NCBI RefSeq assembly: GCF_013364215.1
Contig: NZ_CP054923.1
Coordinates: 2,666,001 to 2,730,000, forward strand
Length of the DNA: 64,000 bases
Source of the DNA: Verrucosispora sp. NA02020
GTDB lineage: Bacteria > Actinomycetota > Actinomycetes > Mycobacteriales > Micromonosporaceae
Direction: 5' to 3'
The notes under the pieces are model-generated. The model made no database searches, had not been told where the DNA came from, and saw nothing but the letters and a program-made list of their open reading frames with translations. Positions 34,814-43,462 of the stretch are shown in pieces (position 1 is the first letter of the stretch; each line of letters starts with the position of its first letter). The translations under genes were made by a program, and so were the position numbers.

Positions 34814-35998
34814 ATGGTAGCGGAGCCTCCGCAGACGTGGTCAGCGGCTTCGGAGGCCCACGCCGCTGACCACTTCTGGGCGTACCTGGAGGACCGTAGT
34901 GTGCGGTTCCTGCCGCTCCAGCTTGCGCCGATCTTCTTCTCGACGCTGCGGGAGTCGGTCGCGGGCCGGGGTGATCCGGCGGCCCGGCGGGCGGGTCTGG
35001 CGGTGTTGGCCCGCATGTACCGCCGGTTCGGTCTGCAGTCGTATCACGACACGTGTATCGCGGCGGCCATGGTGGACACGGTCCGGCGGTTCCCCGACGA
35101 CCGGTGGGGTCAGGCCCCGGCCGGTGCGTGGGAGCGGGGGTGTCGACGGGCGTTGCGGTTGGCGGACCGGGCGGCGGGCGTGGTGGGGGAGGGGCCGCAG
35201 GTCACCGTCGGTGAGGTCGAGGCCCGCGAGTCGCCGTCGGACGGTGTCGCGGTGCTGACGGTACGGCCGATGCGGCGGCTGCGGTACCTGCCGGGTCAGG
35301 CATTGCCGGTGTGTACGCCCCGCCGACCCGGGCAGTGGCGGTGGCTGTCCCCGGCCAACGCGCCGCGTCCGGACGGGACGGTGGACTTCCACGTCCGTGC
35401 GGTGAGCGGCGGTCGGGTGTCGCCGCTGCTGGTGCAGCGGGTCACGGCGGGGGAGACGCTGTGGTTGGGGCCGCCCTGCGACGTCGGACTGTCTCTCGCT
35501 GCTGCCGGTGACGCGGATCTGCTGCTGGTGGCCGGCGGCACCGGGTGGGCGCCGCTACGGGCCATGGTCGACCAGGTCGCCGCCGCCCCAGGCGGGCGGC
35601 GGGTGACGCTGGTCGTCGGCGCCCGCACGGTGCTGGACCTGTACGACGCGGTCGCGGTGGACCGGCTCGCCCACACGCACCCGGACTGGCTGACGGTGGT
35701 GCTCGCGTTCTCCGCCGACCCGCACGTCGACCCGGCCGTGCAGGGCGACGCGTTGAGTCTGGCCCTCTACCACTACCGGCAGGGACAGGCGATCTATGTG
35801 TGCGGCCCCACCCCGCTGATCGCCGCCGCGCGGCGGCGGCTGCCGCTGACCGGAATCCCCGCCGGTGACGTGCACCTGGCCACCACCTTCGACCGGGCCC
35901 TCGACACCACCCGGTGGACGAACCAGCACCCCGACACCACCGGCCGACCGGACCCGTGCACCGGCGACCACCCATCCGACCGATCCTGGGGGAGCTGA
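34814..35998 (+). CDS. Flavohaemoglobin-like protein (globin + FAD/NAD reductase)
   Basis: 394 residues, ATG with AGGAGAA. Residues about 1-140 are a shortened globin-like helical domain, the rest a ferredoxin reductase-type FAD/NAD(P) module: RYLPGQALPV, RWLSPANAP (degenerate RxYS flavin motif), LLLVAGGTGWAPLRAM (pyridine nucleotide loop), IYVCGPTPLI (C-terminal GP motif). In flavohaemoglobins the proximal haem His lies in an ARRHxxYGV context; here I read ARMYRRFGL, with Tyr at that place, so haem binding may be altered or lost. First gene of a six-gene operon, facing an XRE regulator. A deleted copy lies at 31776. Redox partner for an operon enzyme is a fair guess; NO detoxification is less likely. 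Confidence 0.8.
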   Translation: MVAEPPQTWSAASEAHAADHFWAYLEDRSVRFLPLQLAPIFFSTLRESVAGRGDPAARRAGLAVLARMYRRFGLQSYHDTCIAAAMVDTVRRFPDDRWGQAPAGAWERGCRRALRLADRAAGVVGEGPQVTVGEVEARESPSDGVAVLTVRPMRRLRYLPGQALPVCTPRRPGQWRWLSPANAPRPDGTVDFHVRAVSGGRVSPLLVQRVTAGETLWLGPPCDVGLSLAAAGDADLLLVAGGTGWAPLRAMVDQVAAAPGGRRVTLVVGARTVLDLYDAVAVDRLAHTHPDWLTVVLAFSADPHVDPAVQGDALSLALYHYRQGQAIYVCGPTPLIAAARRRLPLTGIPAGDVHLATTFDRALDTTRWTNQHPDTTGRPDPCTGDHPSDRSWGS

Positions 35999-35999
35999 C

Positions 36000-36701
36000 A
36001 TGCCGCCGACGAACCCGGCCGTGCGACCCGCCCACCACGGCGACTCCGCCGCTCTGGCCGCCCTGCTGGCCGGGCAGCTGCACCGCCAGCGGCTGGGTGC
36101 CTGGCTGGTACCCGACCCCACCGCACGCCCGACGATGCTGCACTCCTACGCCCGGCTCATCGTCGCCCACGCCCTCACCCACGGCCGGGTCGACACCACC
36201 GACGACCACACCGCCGTCGCCATCTGGCACACCCGACCCGAGACCTCGACCGCCGGCCACGACACCCTGCCCCTGCTGCCCGGCGGACGTCACGGCCGCT
36301 TCGCGCTGCTGCACACCTACACCGCGACGGTCCACCCCGGCACACCCCACCACCACCTCGCCCACCTGGCCGTCCGCCCCGACCAGCACGGCCAGGCTGC
36401 CGGCCACGCACTGCTGACCCACCATCACCGGCACACCGACCCGCAGGCACTCGGCGCGTACGCGGACGTCAGCACCCACCGCCCCCGCGACCACCTCCTC
36501 GCCCGCGCCGGCTACCTACCCCGTACCCCGATCCTGCTGGCGCCCGGCGGTCCAGTGCTGTGGCGGATGTGGCGCCCACCCCATCCGGCCCGCCACCCCC
36601 GCTCGTGCGCTGCGGAGTTGCCCCGTCGAGTCCGCCTCCACCGGGCCGCGACACCGTTCCACAGCACCGTGCTCACCACCGCCACGCCACGGTCACCCTG
36701 A
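36000..36701 (+). CDS. GNAT-family N-acetyltransferase
   Basis: 233 residues; the ATG starts one base after the reductase stop, so translation is coupled. Weak GNAT profile: HLAHLAVRPDQHGQAAGHAL carries the acetyl-CoA loop (V-R-P-x-x-x-G-x-A/G) near residue 125, and HLLARAGYLPRTPILL gives the motif B region. Rich in His, Pro and Thr like the other genes of this operon. In context it could acetylate an amine or amino-acid product of the decarboxylase at the operon end. The last 40 residues are low-complexity basic. Confidence 0.75.
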   Translation: MPPTNPAVRPAHHGDSAALAALLAGQLHRQRLGAWLVPDPTARPTMLHSYARLIVAHALTHGRVDTTDDHTAVAIWHTRPETSTAGHDTLPLLPGGRHGRFALLHTYTATVHPGTPHHHLAHLAVRPDQHGQAAGHALLTHHHRHTDPQALGAYADVSTHRPRDHLLARAGYLPRTPILLAPGGPVLWRMWRPPHPARHPRSCAAELPRRVRLHRAATPFHSTVLTTATPRSP

Positions 36702-36797
36702 CCCGCTCACCCCGCCGACCATCAGCCGCTGCCGCCCACCGCCGCCCAGCAGGCCACTGCACCACGCCCTCGCACCCTCCAGAAGGGACCACTTCCC

Positions 36798-37187
36798 ATG
36801 CTGTCCACCAGCCACCCCCACACCACCCTCGCCCTGCGCAGACGCACCCTGCACCGCGCCACGACCACACCCCTGGGCGTGTCGGCCCCCACCGCAGCGG
36901 GCGCCGACACCACCCCGGGAGCCGCCATGCCCAGCGAATACCTGTGGGGCTACGCCATCCGCCGCCAATGGCCCGACGGCAGCCACGACCTGTTCGGCTT
37001 CACCCCCGACCCGCAGACCGCCGCCCACCGCCTCACCCGCGACCGCAGCTACTGGCGCACGGGCCCCATCCGCCCGACGGCCGTGTACCTGGTGCCCACC
37101 AACGACGCCACCGTCCACCACCACCCGGTCACCGGCTGCCGCCACCACAGCTGCCCCGACAACCCCGACCGGAGGCCCACCCCGTGA
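36798..37187 (+). CDS. Hypothetical protein of the reductase/decarboxylase operon
   Basis: 129 residues from ATG 36798 with AGAAGGGA upstream. N-terminal 45 residues are low complexity; the conserved-looking part is MPSEYLWGYAIRRQWPDGSH and DRSYWRTGPIRPTAVYLVPT, ending with Cys/His-rich GCRHHSCPDN that could bind metal. A second start at ATG 36927 (MPSEYL) is possible. The stop overlaps the permease GTG (GTGA). No family recognised. Confidence 0.65.
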   Translation: MLSTSHPHTTLALRRRTLHRATTTPLGVSAPTAAGADTTPGAAMPSEYLWGYAIRRQWPDGSHDLFGFTPDPQTAAHRLTRDRSYWRTGPIRPTAVYLVPTNDATVHHHPVTGCRHHSCPDNPDRRPTP

Positions 37188-38638
37188 CCGGACAGGTCCC
37201 CGTCGCCCTCGCCCGCCGCACGCTCAGCCCCGTCGGCCTGTGGATGTTCGGCGCCGCCGCCTCCGCACCCATGGTCGTCCTCGCCGCCGGCATCCCCGCG
37301 ATCTACGCCACCACCGGCGTCGTCGCCCTACCCCTCACCTACCTGCTCGTCGCCGCAGGCGTCGCCGTCCTCGCCGTCGCCTACACCAGCATGGCCCGAC
37401 AGATCACCCACCCCGCCGCCTACTACGGCATCCTGGCCCACACCCTCGGCCGAGGATGGGGCGTCGCCGCCGGCATGGTCGCACTCCTGGCCTACGGCGC
37501 CATCCAGACCAGCCTCTACGGCCTCGCCGGCGCCACCCTCGCCGCCCACCTCGGCGGCACCTGGTGGGTATGGGCCGCCATCACCCTCACCACCGTGGCC
37601 ACCCTCGGCGTCCGCACCATCGTGCTGTCGACCCGCCTGCTGGCCGCAGTCCTCGCCCTGTCACTGCTGATCATGGCCGTGTTCGTGCTGGCCGCCCTGA
37701 CCCGCCCCACCACCGACACCCTCAGCTGGCACGGCTTCGACGCCTCCGGCCTCGCCGTCACCGGCATCGGCGGCGCCGTCGCCTTCAGCGTCGCCTCCCT
37801 CATGGGCATCGACGCCCCCGCCAGCTTCGCCGAGGAAACCACCGACCGCGCCGCCATCAGCCGCGCCACCATCGCCGCCGCACTCCTGCTCGGCGCCGTC
37901 TACGCCACCGCCGCCTGGGCGATGGGCGTCACCGTCGGCCCCGACCACATCGCCCACGCCGCCGCCGACCCCACACCCCTGCCCTACACCATCCTCGACC
38001 GCGCCGGCACCGGCTGGTCCACCGCCGCCGCCGTGACCCTGATCCTCGCGATCGTCACCTCGATGCTCGCCTTCCACAACGTCTTCGCCCGCTACGTGTT
38101 CGCCATGGCCCGCGAAGCAGTCCTCCCGACCCGCCTCGCCGGCACCAGCGGCGGCACCCGCCTCACCGCACCCCGCGGCGGCTCCCTGACCCAAACCGTC
38201 CTGGCCGCCGCCACCGTCGCCGGGTTCGCCGCCACCGGCGCCGACCCCGTCACCACCATGTTCACCTGGCTGTCCACCCTCGGCGCGATGGGTCTGCTCA
38301 CCCTGCTCCTCGCCGCCTCCATCGCCGCCCTCACCGCCCCGGCCAGCCTCCACCACACCCACACCACCCGGTGGCAACGACGCATCGCCCCCACCCTCGG
38401 CGTCGCCGCCGGCACCACCCTGCTCACCACGATGCTCGGCAACACCGGATCACTGCTCGGCGCCGCACCCGGATCACCGCACCCGTACCTGCTGCCGGCG
38501 ATCCTCACCACCACCGCCGCCCTCGGCGGCATCTGGGCCGCGCACCTGCGCCGCACCCGCCCCGACATCTACGCCGGCATCGGCCGCGGCACCCCATCCA
38601 CCCACGCCGTACCCGACGCCATCACCATCTCCATCTGA
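37184..38638 (+). CDS. APC-superfamily amino acid permease
   Basis: 484 residues from a GTG overlapping the previous stop. About 12 hydrophobic spans. N-terminal GLWMFGAAASAPMVVLAAG and the following ITHPAAYYGILAHTLGRGWG match the first spans of APC permeases, where the unwound helix 1 binds substrate; SLMGIDAPASFAEETTD corresponds to the usual FxGFE/AEE segment. Plasma-membrane uptake or exchange of amino acids or amines. Placed two genes before a histidine-decarboxylase-like enzyme; decarboxylase/antiporter pairs are a known theme, so it may exchange substrate for amine. Confidence 0.88.
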   Translation: MTGQVPVALARRTLSPVGLWMFGAAASAPMVVLAAGIPAIYATTGVVALPLTYLLVAAGVAVLAVAYTSMARQITHPAAYYGILAHTLGRGWGVAAGMVALLAYGAIQTSLYGLAGATLAAHLGGTWWVWAAITLTTVATLGVRTIVLSTRLLAAVLALSLLIMAVFVLAALTRPTTDTLSWHGFDASGLAVTGIGGAVAFSVASLMGIDAPASFAEETTDRAAISRATIAAALLLGAVYATAAWAMGVTVGPDHIAHAAADPTPLPYTILDRAGTGWSTAAAVTLILAIVTSMLAFHNVFARYVFAMAREAVLPTRLAGTSGGTRLTAPRGGSLTQTVLAAATVAGFAATGADPVTTMFTWLSTLGAMGLLTLLLAASIAALTAPASLHHTHTTRWQRRIAPTLGVAAGTTLLTTMLGNTGSLLGAAPGSPHPYLLPAILTTTAALGGIWAAHLRRTRPDIYAGIGRGTPSTHAVPDAITISI

Positions 38639-38649
38639 CGAGGCCCGCC

Positions 38650-39678
38650 ATGACGATCCACGCCGCCACCGACGCCGGACACCACCGCCACGACCCGCTG
38701 CACCCCAGCTGGCAACCGCCACAGCACCCACCGCCGGCCACCGCGCACCGGCCCCCACCCGGCCACCGGCCCCCACCCGGCCACCCACACCACTCGCCCT
38801 ACCCACCCACCCCGCACCCACTGACCGCGCCGCACCCCACGCCCACCACGCCAGCCGACACGGCCCGCCACCCCGACACCGGCCACCACCCCGACAGCCT
38901 CACCGACCCGGGCCACCACACCACCGCAGACGATCCGGACGACCTCGCCGGACACCGCCACCGCACAGACCTACGACGCCAGGTCGCCTACCGCGCCAAA
39001 CGCCTCAACCACGGCCACCTCGTCGAAGCCGACCTCCGCTACGGCACCCGCGACGCCCTCGGCCCTCACGCCGTCATGCTCTTCTTCACCACCCCGGCCC
39101 CCGCCGAGCCCCACGGCTACCGCCTGCACACCAGCTACCGCCTCTTCCTCGCCTCACCCGAAGCCGACGACCTCACCCGGCTCCTGCACGACCTCACCAC
39201 CGTCGCCCACACCGCCATCACCCACGCCGCCGCCACCGGACACCGCTGGCACCCCCACGGCCCGCACGCCGCCATGGTCAACGGCGGAGACATGACCCTC
39301 CCACCCCACGCCCACCACGTCGGCACCGGTGTGTCCACCCTCGACACCGACGACGGCCGCTGGGACCAACTCGCCCGCAGCCTGCGTACCCCCACCGCCA
39401 CCGGCCCCCGCCGCTCCGCCTGGGACCTCAAAGGACAGTGCTACCTGCTCCTCACCGACGGCACCGCCATGCACATCGACCGCAACCCCCACGCCCGCCT
39501 CGGCGACGACGGCATCCGCAGCAGCACCCCCCTCGACCCCACCTGGAACCCCCACTGGCACAACCCCCACCGCACGCTCACCCAACACGGCGACCACACC
39601 ACCCGACAACGGTGGCGCCACCTCGCCGCCCTGCACAGCCTGCTTACCACCCACCTGCACCCGGGACGGCCCGCGTGA
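38650..39678 (+). CDS. Hypothetical protein with His/Pro-rich N-terminus
   Basis: 342 residues from ATG 38650. Residues 1-100 are a disordered His/Pro/Thr-rich stretch that could bind metal. Residues about 105-340 look folded: LRRQVAYRAKRLNHGHLVEA, LGPHAVMLFFTTPAP, MVNGGDMTLPPHAHHVG and a tail YLLLTDGTAMHIDRNP. No family recognised. Its stop overlaps the GTG of the decarboxylase, so the two are coupled. Sits 11 bases after the permease. Confidence 0.65.
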   Translation: MTIHAATDAGHHRHDPLHPSWQPPQHPPPATAHRPPPGHRPPPGHPHHSPYPPTPHPLTAPHPTPTTPADTARHPDTGHHPDSLTDPGHHTTADDPDDLAGHRHRTDLRRQVAYRAKRLNHGHLVEADLRYGTRDALGPHAVMLFFTTPAPAEPHGYRLHTSYRLFLASPEADDLTRLLHDLTTVAHTAITHAAATGHRWHPHGPHAAMVNGGDMTLPPHAHHVGTGVSTLDTDDGRWDQLARSLRTPTATGPRRSAWDLKGQCYLLLTDGTAMHIDRNPHARLGDDGIRSSTPLDPTWNPHWHNPHRTLTQHGDHTTRQRWRHLAALHSLLTTHLHPGRPA

Positions 39679-40913
39679 CCGCCACCCTCGACCCCACCAC
39701 CGCCGCAGACCTGCGACACACCCCGATCGACCCCACCGCCGTCCTCGACCACCTCACCGCCGACGCCACCGCCACCGCACCCACCAGCATCGGCTACCCC
39801 GGCGCCGTCGACCTCGACCACAGCGCCGTCATGACCCGCCTCGGCACCCGCCTCTGGAACAACATCGGCGACCCCACCGACACCACCGGCGCCGCCCACA
39901 CCCGCACCCTCGAACACGCCGTCATCACCTGGACCGCCGACCTGCTCGCCATGCCCACCGACGACCGCTGGGGCTACGTCACCACCGGCGGCACCGAGGG
40001 CAACCTCTCCGCCCTGCACACCGCCTACCGACGCTGGCCCACCGCCCGCATCTACCACTCCACCGCCGCCCACTACTCCATCCCGAAAATCATCGACCTG
40101 CTCGGCGCCCGCGCCGTCCCCGTCCACGCCGCCCCCGACGGCGAAATCGACTACGACGACCTCGCCGCACAGTTGCGCAAACGCCGACGCTGGCCCGCCA
40201 TCGTCGTCGCCACCGCCGGCACCACCATGACCGAAGCCGTCGACGACACCAGCCGCATCCACGCCCTCCGCACCGAGTACGGCATCCCCGGGCACCTGCA
40301 CGTCGACGCCGCCCTGTCCGGCATCCCGCTCGCCCTCGACGGCCGACTACGCCTCGACGACACCAGCGGCATCGGCTCCATCGCCATCTCCGGACACAAG
40401 TTCCTCGGCACCCCCACCCCCTGCGGAATGGTCCTCATCCGCGACCACCTCCGCCGCCCCCACCTGCGCCACGTCCCCTACACCGCCGCCACCGACACCA
40501 CCATCACCGGCTCCCGCTGCGGCCTGGCCGCCGCCCTGCTCTGGCACGCCATCGCCACCCACGGCCGCGAAGGACACCGCTGGCGCACCGCCGAAGCCCG
40601 CCGCCTCGCCGCCCACGCCGTCGACCAGATCCGCGCCACCGGCTGGACCGCCTGGCGCCACCCCCACGCCTTCACCGTCGTCCTACCCACCCCACCTGCC
40701 GCCGTCCGCGCCAAGTGGCTCCTCGCCAGCGACGGACCCGTCAGTCACCTCATCTGTATGCCCGGCATCAGCAAAGGTCAGATCCATGCCTTCGCCGCCG
40801 ACCTCGCCACCGCCATCACCACACCGGCGCTCGCCCTGCCACGACCCCGCACACCCGGCGCAGCCACCCCTGACCATCGCGCCGTCCCCCGCCCGACCTC
40901 CGCCACCACCTGA
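39675..40913 (+). CDS. Histidine-decarboxylase-like PLP enzyme
   Basis: 412 residues from a GTG overlapping the previous gene (GTGA). Group II PLP decarboxylase fold: YVTTGGTEGNLSALHTAY (phosphate loop, about residue 100), IYHSTAAHYSIPKI (His stacking on PLP), HLHVDAALSGIPLAL (Asp) and SISGHKFLG, here IAISGHKFLGTPTPCG, with the PLP Lys near residue 240. The GHKFxGxPxPCG form is that of bacterial PLP histidine decarboxylases rather than glutamate or aromatic types. Product would be histamine or a related amine and CO2. Last gene of the operon, followed by a terminator hairpin. Confidence 0.82.
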   Translation: MTATLDPTTAADLRHTPIDPTAVLDHLTADATATAPTSIGYPGAVDLDHSAVMTRLGTRLWNNIGDPTDTTGAAHTRTLEHAVITWTADLLAMPTDDRWGYVTTGGTEGNLSALHTAYRRWPTARIYHSTAAHYSIPKIIDLLGARAVPVHAAPDGEIDYDDLAAQLRKRRRWPAIVVATAGTTMTEAVDDTSRIHALRTEYGIPGHLHVDAALSGIPLALDGRLRLDDTSGIGSIAISGHKFLGTPTPCGMVLIRDHLRRPHLRHVPYTAATDTTITGSRCGLAAALLWHAIATHGREGHRWRTAEARRLAAHAVDQIRATGWTAWRHPHAFTVVLPTPPAAVRAKWLLASDGPVSHLICMPGISKGQIHAFAADLATAITTPALALPRPRTPGAATPDHRAVPRPTSATT

Positions 40914-41030
40914 ACATCGGCCCGGACCAGTGAGAACCCGACTCGCAGCCCGGGCCCACCCGGGTAGCCGCCGTCGACGCGGCCACCCCGACCGGCCGCC
41001 GCTCACGCAGGGACGACGGCCGGTCCCGGG

Positions 41031-41068
41031 GCCGGCGGCAGTGACTTCCTCCGGCTCCTGCCGCCGGC
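41031..41068 (+). terminator. Hairpin terminator after the decarboxylase operon
   Basis: GCCGGCGGCAG (41031-41041) pairs perfectly with CTGCCGCCGGC (41058-41068), 16-base loop, about 118 bases after the operon's last stop. No T run. Confidence 0.6.
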
Positions 41069-41299
41069 CACCCCATCCATCACAAGGAAAGCCTCATGTC
41101 GTCCATTGTTATGAAGATCGTGGTCGTGGCGATCGTCGTTCCGCTCGTCCTCGCGTGCGGCCTGTCCATCGCCCCGCCGGATCCTGGCCGTCCAGTGGCG
41201 GATGGGCTCGTCGTCAGCAGTCCGTTGCGATCAAATCAGGTGCCGGGTGTACGGGAGTCGTGGGGACCCCGCCGGTGGCGCCGGGAGCGTCCTCCGCCC

Positions 41300-41329
41300 T
41301 TGACTTTGTCGCATGCTATGCAGCATTCT
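41300..41329 (+). promoter_or_regulatory. Candidate promoter for the membrane protein/GntR pair
   Basis: TTGACT at 41300-41305, 18-base spacer, CATTCT at 41324-41329, 36 bases before the ATG at 41366. The spacer holds the palindrome GCATGCTATGC, a possible site for the GntR regulator encoded downstream. Inferred from consensus likeness. Confidence 0.5.
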
Positions 41330-41365
41330 GCTGATACAAGACTTGCGACATTCGGAGGTGGTGGC

Positions 41366-42145
41366 ATGCGCCAGGCAGATGTCCCGGAGGCGAGGCGGTG
41401 GCTGGCCCGGCACGGCCTGACCGACGTCGAGCCGACCCCACTGATCGCGACACGGCTGGAGGCCCGCCGGCACGCCAAACTGGCCGACAGCGTCCTGTTG
41501 GCCGGGTTCCTCATCGGTGCGGCGGTCACGCACGCTGCGGGGCGGCTCGCCGACCCGGCGTTCTCCTGGCCACCGTTGCTGGCACTGGTGGCGTTGGCCG
41601 TCGGGCTGCTGGTGGGGCAGTGGCTGATCGGCTGGTGGGTACGGCGGGTCGACCGGCGGGCGGGCGCCCAGCTTCCCCGGCGGGTGGCCCACCCGGTCGA
41701 GCTCGGCTGGCCGGCGGTGCTGGGCCGGTCACACGCCATCTACACCGCCGCCACCTTCACCGCCGCACTGCTGCTGGCGGTGAGCGTACTGCCGATGTCG
41801 GACCTCGGCCTGCGGTACGGGGCGATCGTCGTCCTGATCGGCCTCGCCGGGGCCGGCGCCGGGACCGTCCTGCAACTGCGCCAGGTGCTGGTCAGCCCGG
41901 CCGTGGCAGAGGACGAGGCGTCACTCACGGCCGACGTCATCATGCGCGTCGAGGACGCCCGTGCCCTCGCCACACCCAGCCTGGTGTGGTCACTGCCGCC
42001 CATCTTCCTGTACGGGGAGTCGCTCGGCTGGTGGAACGCCGCCGCCCTGGCGCTCGTCGTGGCGGGAGTGATCGCGTTCGGCATGATCCAGATGCGGACC
42101 GCAGGTGTCGGGACGGCGGCACGGCAGGCCCTGGCCGCCCGATGA
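41366..42145 (+). CDS. Multi-span membrane protein paired with a GntR regulator
   Basis: 259 residues from ATG 41366 (MRQADVPEARRWLARHGL) with GGAGG upstream. After a 45-residue cytoplasmic start there are about six spans in three pairs (SVLLAGFLIGAAVTHAAG, LLALVALAVGLLVGQWLIGW; AATFTAALLLAVSVLP, YGAIVVLIGLAGAGAGTVL; PPIFLYGESLGWWNAAALAL, ALVVAGVIAFGMIQM). No known family. Its stop overlaps the GntR ATG (ATGA), so the pair is one unit, as often seen with YtrA-type regulators controlling membrane stress genes. Confidence 0.75.
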   Translation: MRQADVPEARRWLARHGLTDVEPTPLIATRLEARRHAKLADSVLLAGFLIGAAVTHAAGRLADPAFSWPPLLALVALAVGLLVGQWLIGWWVRRVDRRAGAQLPRRVAHPVELGWPAVLGRSHAIYTAATFTAALLLAVSVLPMSDLGLRYGAIVVLIGLAGAGAGTVLQLRQVLVSPAVAEDEASLTADVIMRVEDARALATPSLVWSLPPIFLYGESLGWWNAAALALVVAGVIAFGMIQMRTAGVGTAARQALAAR

Positions 42146-42507
42146 TCGTCATCGACGCGGGCTCGCCGACGCCGCCGTACGAACAGCTCCGGGCCCAGCT
42201 CGCGCGGCAGATCCAGGAACGCTCGCTCGCTGTCGGTACGAGACTGCCGACGATCCGTCGGCTTGCGGCCGACCTCGGCCTCGCCGTGAACACCGTCGGT
42301 CGGGCCTACCGGGAGTTGGAGGAGGCCGGGCTGATCGAGACCCGTGGACGGGCCGGCTCGTTCGTCTCCGCCGCCGGCGAGCAGGCCCTGGAGCAGGCGC
42401 ACCAGGCCGCCCGCGAATACGCGGCGGTGATCTCCAGCGTCGGCATCGACCGTACCGAGGCGATCCGGATCGTCGAGGCGGCGCTGGGCCGACCGGCGAT
42501 GCCGTGA
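42142..42507 (+). CDS. GntR-family regulator, short YtrA type
   Basis: 121 residues. Winged helix: PPYEQLRAQLARQIQERSLA, GTRLPTIRRLAADLGLAVNT and RAYRELEEAGLIETRGRAGS, then a short helical tail of about 45 residues with no effector domain. That size is typical of the YtrA subfamily, which represses its own operon and adjacent membrane or transporter genes. Coupled to the membrane protein upstream by an ATGA overlap; the palindrome in the 41300 promoter is a candidate site. Confidence 0.9.
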   Translation: MIVIDAGSPTPPYEQLRAQLARQIQERSLAVGTRLPTIRRLAADLGLAVNTVGRAYRELEEAGLIETRGRAGSFVSAAGEQALEQAHQAAREYAAVISSVGIDRTEAIRIVEAALGRPAMP

Positions 42508-42786
42508 GCCACCGCCGAGCCAGAGCCCGGCGTCGAACTCGGTTGCTTGCCAAATCGCGGTGACAGTCGCCGTCGCCGTTGAATCTCGTGCCTCAGATGA
42601 TGGATCGGACCGTAGGGGTGGTCGGTGAGCGAGTAACCCCGAACACCAGGGCGCACGTTCGGCAGCGCGCAGAGTACTGGTCTTGTCTGCTGCGGGCTCC
42701 GTGACCATCGGCACTGTGGTGGCCGGCAGCCGCGCGATGTACTGAGACTTCGGAGAGTCCGACGCGCTGGTAGGAAGAAGAGTCAC

Positions 42787-43389
42787 GTGGTCTTCTGGGT
42801 GGGCGGCGCCGGTGCGGTGCTGTTCGTGTTGGTGTTCCTCATCGACGGTTGGAGCCGGCCGCACTACGCACCAGTACGCCACCCGGTCAGCGCTTTGGCG
42901 CTCGGCGGGCGAGGCTGGATCCAAACGGCGAACTTCCTCGTCTCTGGCTCCGCGATCACGGTAGGGGCACTCGGGGTGGTCGTCGAGGGGCCGGGCGTCC
43001 CGGTCGGTGTGGTCCTGACGGTCTTTGGGCTCGGCATCGTCGCATCCGGGGTGTTCCGGATGGATCCGATGCTCGGATATCCGCCGGACGCTCCAGCAGG
43101 GATACCCGAGGGGCACAGCGCCCAGCACCGACTCCACGATCTCGCCGGTGCCGTTGTCTTCCTGTCCCTACCCCTCTCCGCGGCTGTCGGCGCGTTCACG
43201 CTGCCCGGGGCATCCTGGAGAATCACCTCGGCCTGTTTCGCCCTCGCCCTGTTCTTCGGATTCAGCCGGTTCGGCAGGGCGTGGGACGAGGTGTCACCGC
43301 GCCTCGGCCTCGTCCAACGCGCCATCATCATCCCCGGATGGGGCTGGCTCGCCGCCCTGTTCACCGCCCTGGCGCTCGGACTGAGCTAG
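42787..43389 (+). CDS. DUF998 membrane protein
   Basis: 200 residues from a GTG with AGGAAG upstream. Five to six hydrophobic spans (FWVGGAGAVLFVLVFLIDG, VVLTVFGLGIVASGVF). Family traits seen: HPVSALALGGRGWIQTANFL in the first loop, FRMDPMLGYPP in the middle and HDLAGAVVFLSLPL after it. DUF998 proteins are membrane proteins of unknown function. The 279 bases upstream hold nothing recognisable. Confidence 0.85.
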   Translation: MVFWVGGAGAVLFVLVFLIDGWSRPHYAPVRHPVSALALGGRGWIQTANFLVSGSAITVGALGVVVEGPGVPVGVVLTVFGLGIVASGVFRMDPMLGYPPDAPAGIPEGHSAQHRLHDLAGAVVFLSLPLSAAVGAFTLPGASWRITSACFALALFFGFSRFGRAWDEVSPRLGLVQRAIIIPGWGWLAALFTALALGLS

Positions 43390-43462
43390 CTTGACCACCG
43401 GCTGTCCTGGGCGCGCAGCTCCCGCATCCCGGTGTGCCTTGTCCCTCAGCGTGGCACGGCGT

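Larger units (their letters stand above)
40914..41365. other. Intergenic region with possible short lipoprotein-like frame
   Basis: 452 bases. Besides the terminator and promoter listed, ATG 41096 with AAGGAAA upstream opens a frame starting MSSIVMKIVVVAIVVPLVLA with Cys next, a lipoprotein-like signal, which then runs without stop into the membrane gene at 41366. The promoter at 41300 lies inside that frame, so I treat it as a remnant or a short unstudied peptide rather than the true start. Confidence 0.4.

Noticed and set aside
37240..38649. Upstream part of the frame leading into the 38650 gene
   Set aside because: It lies over the permease in a different phase; Arg/His/Pro-rich and not protein-like. 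Start set at ATG 38650.
41740..43137. Minus-strand frame opposite membrane protein, GntR and DUF998 genes
   Set aside because: Crosses three well-supported plus-strand genes and has no coding character.
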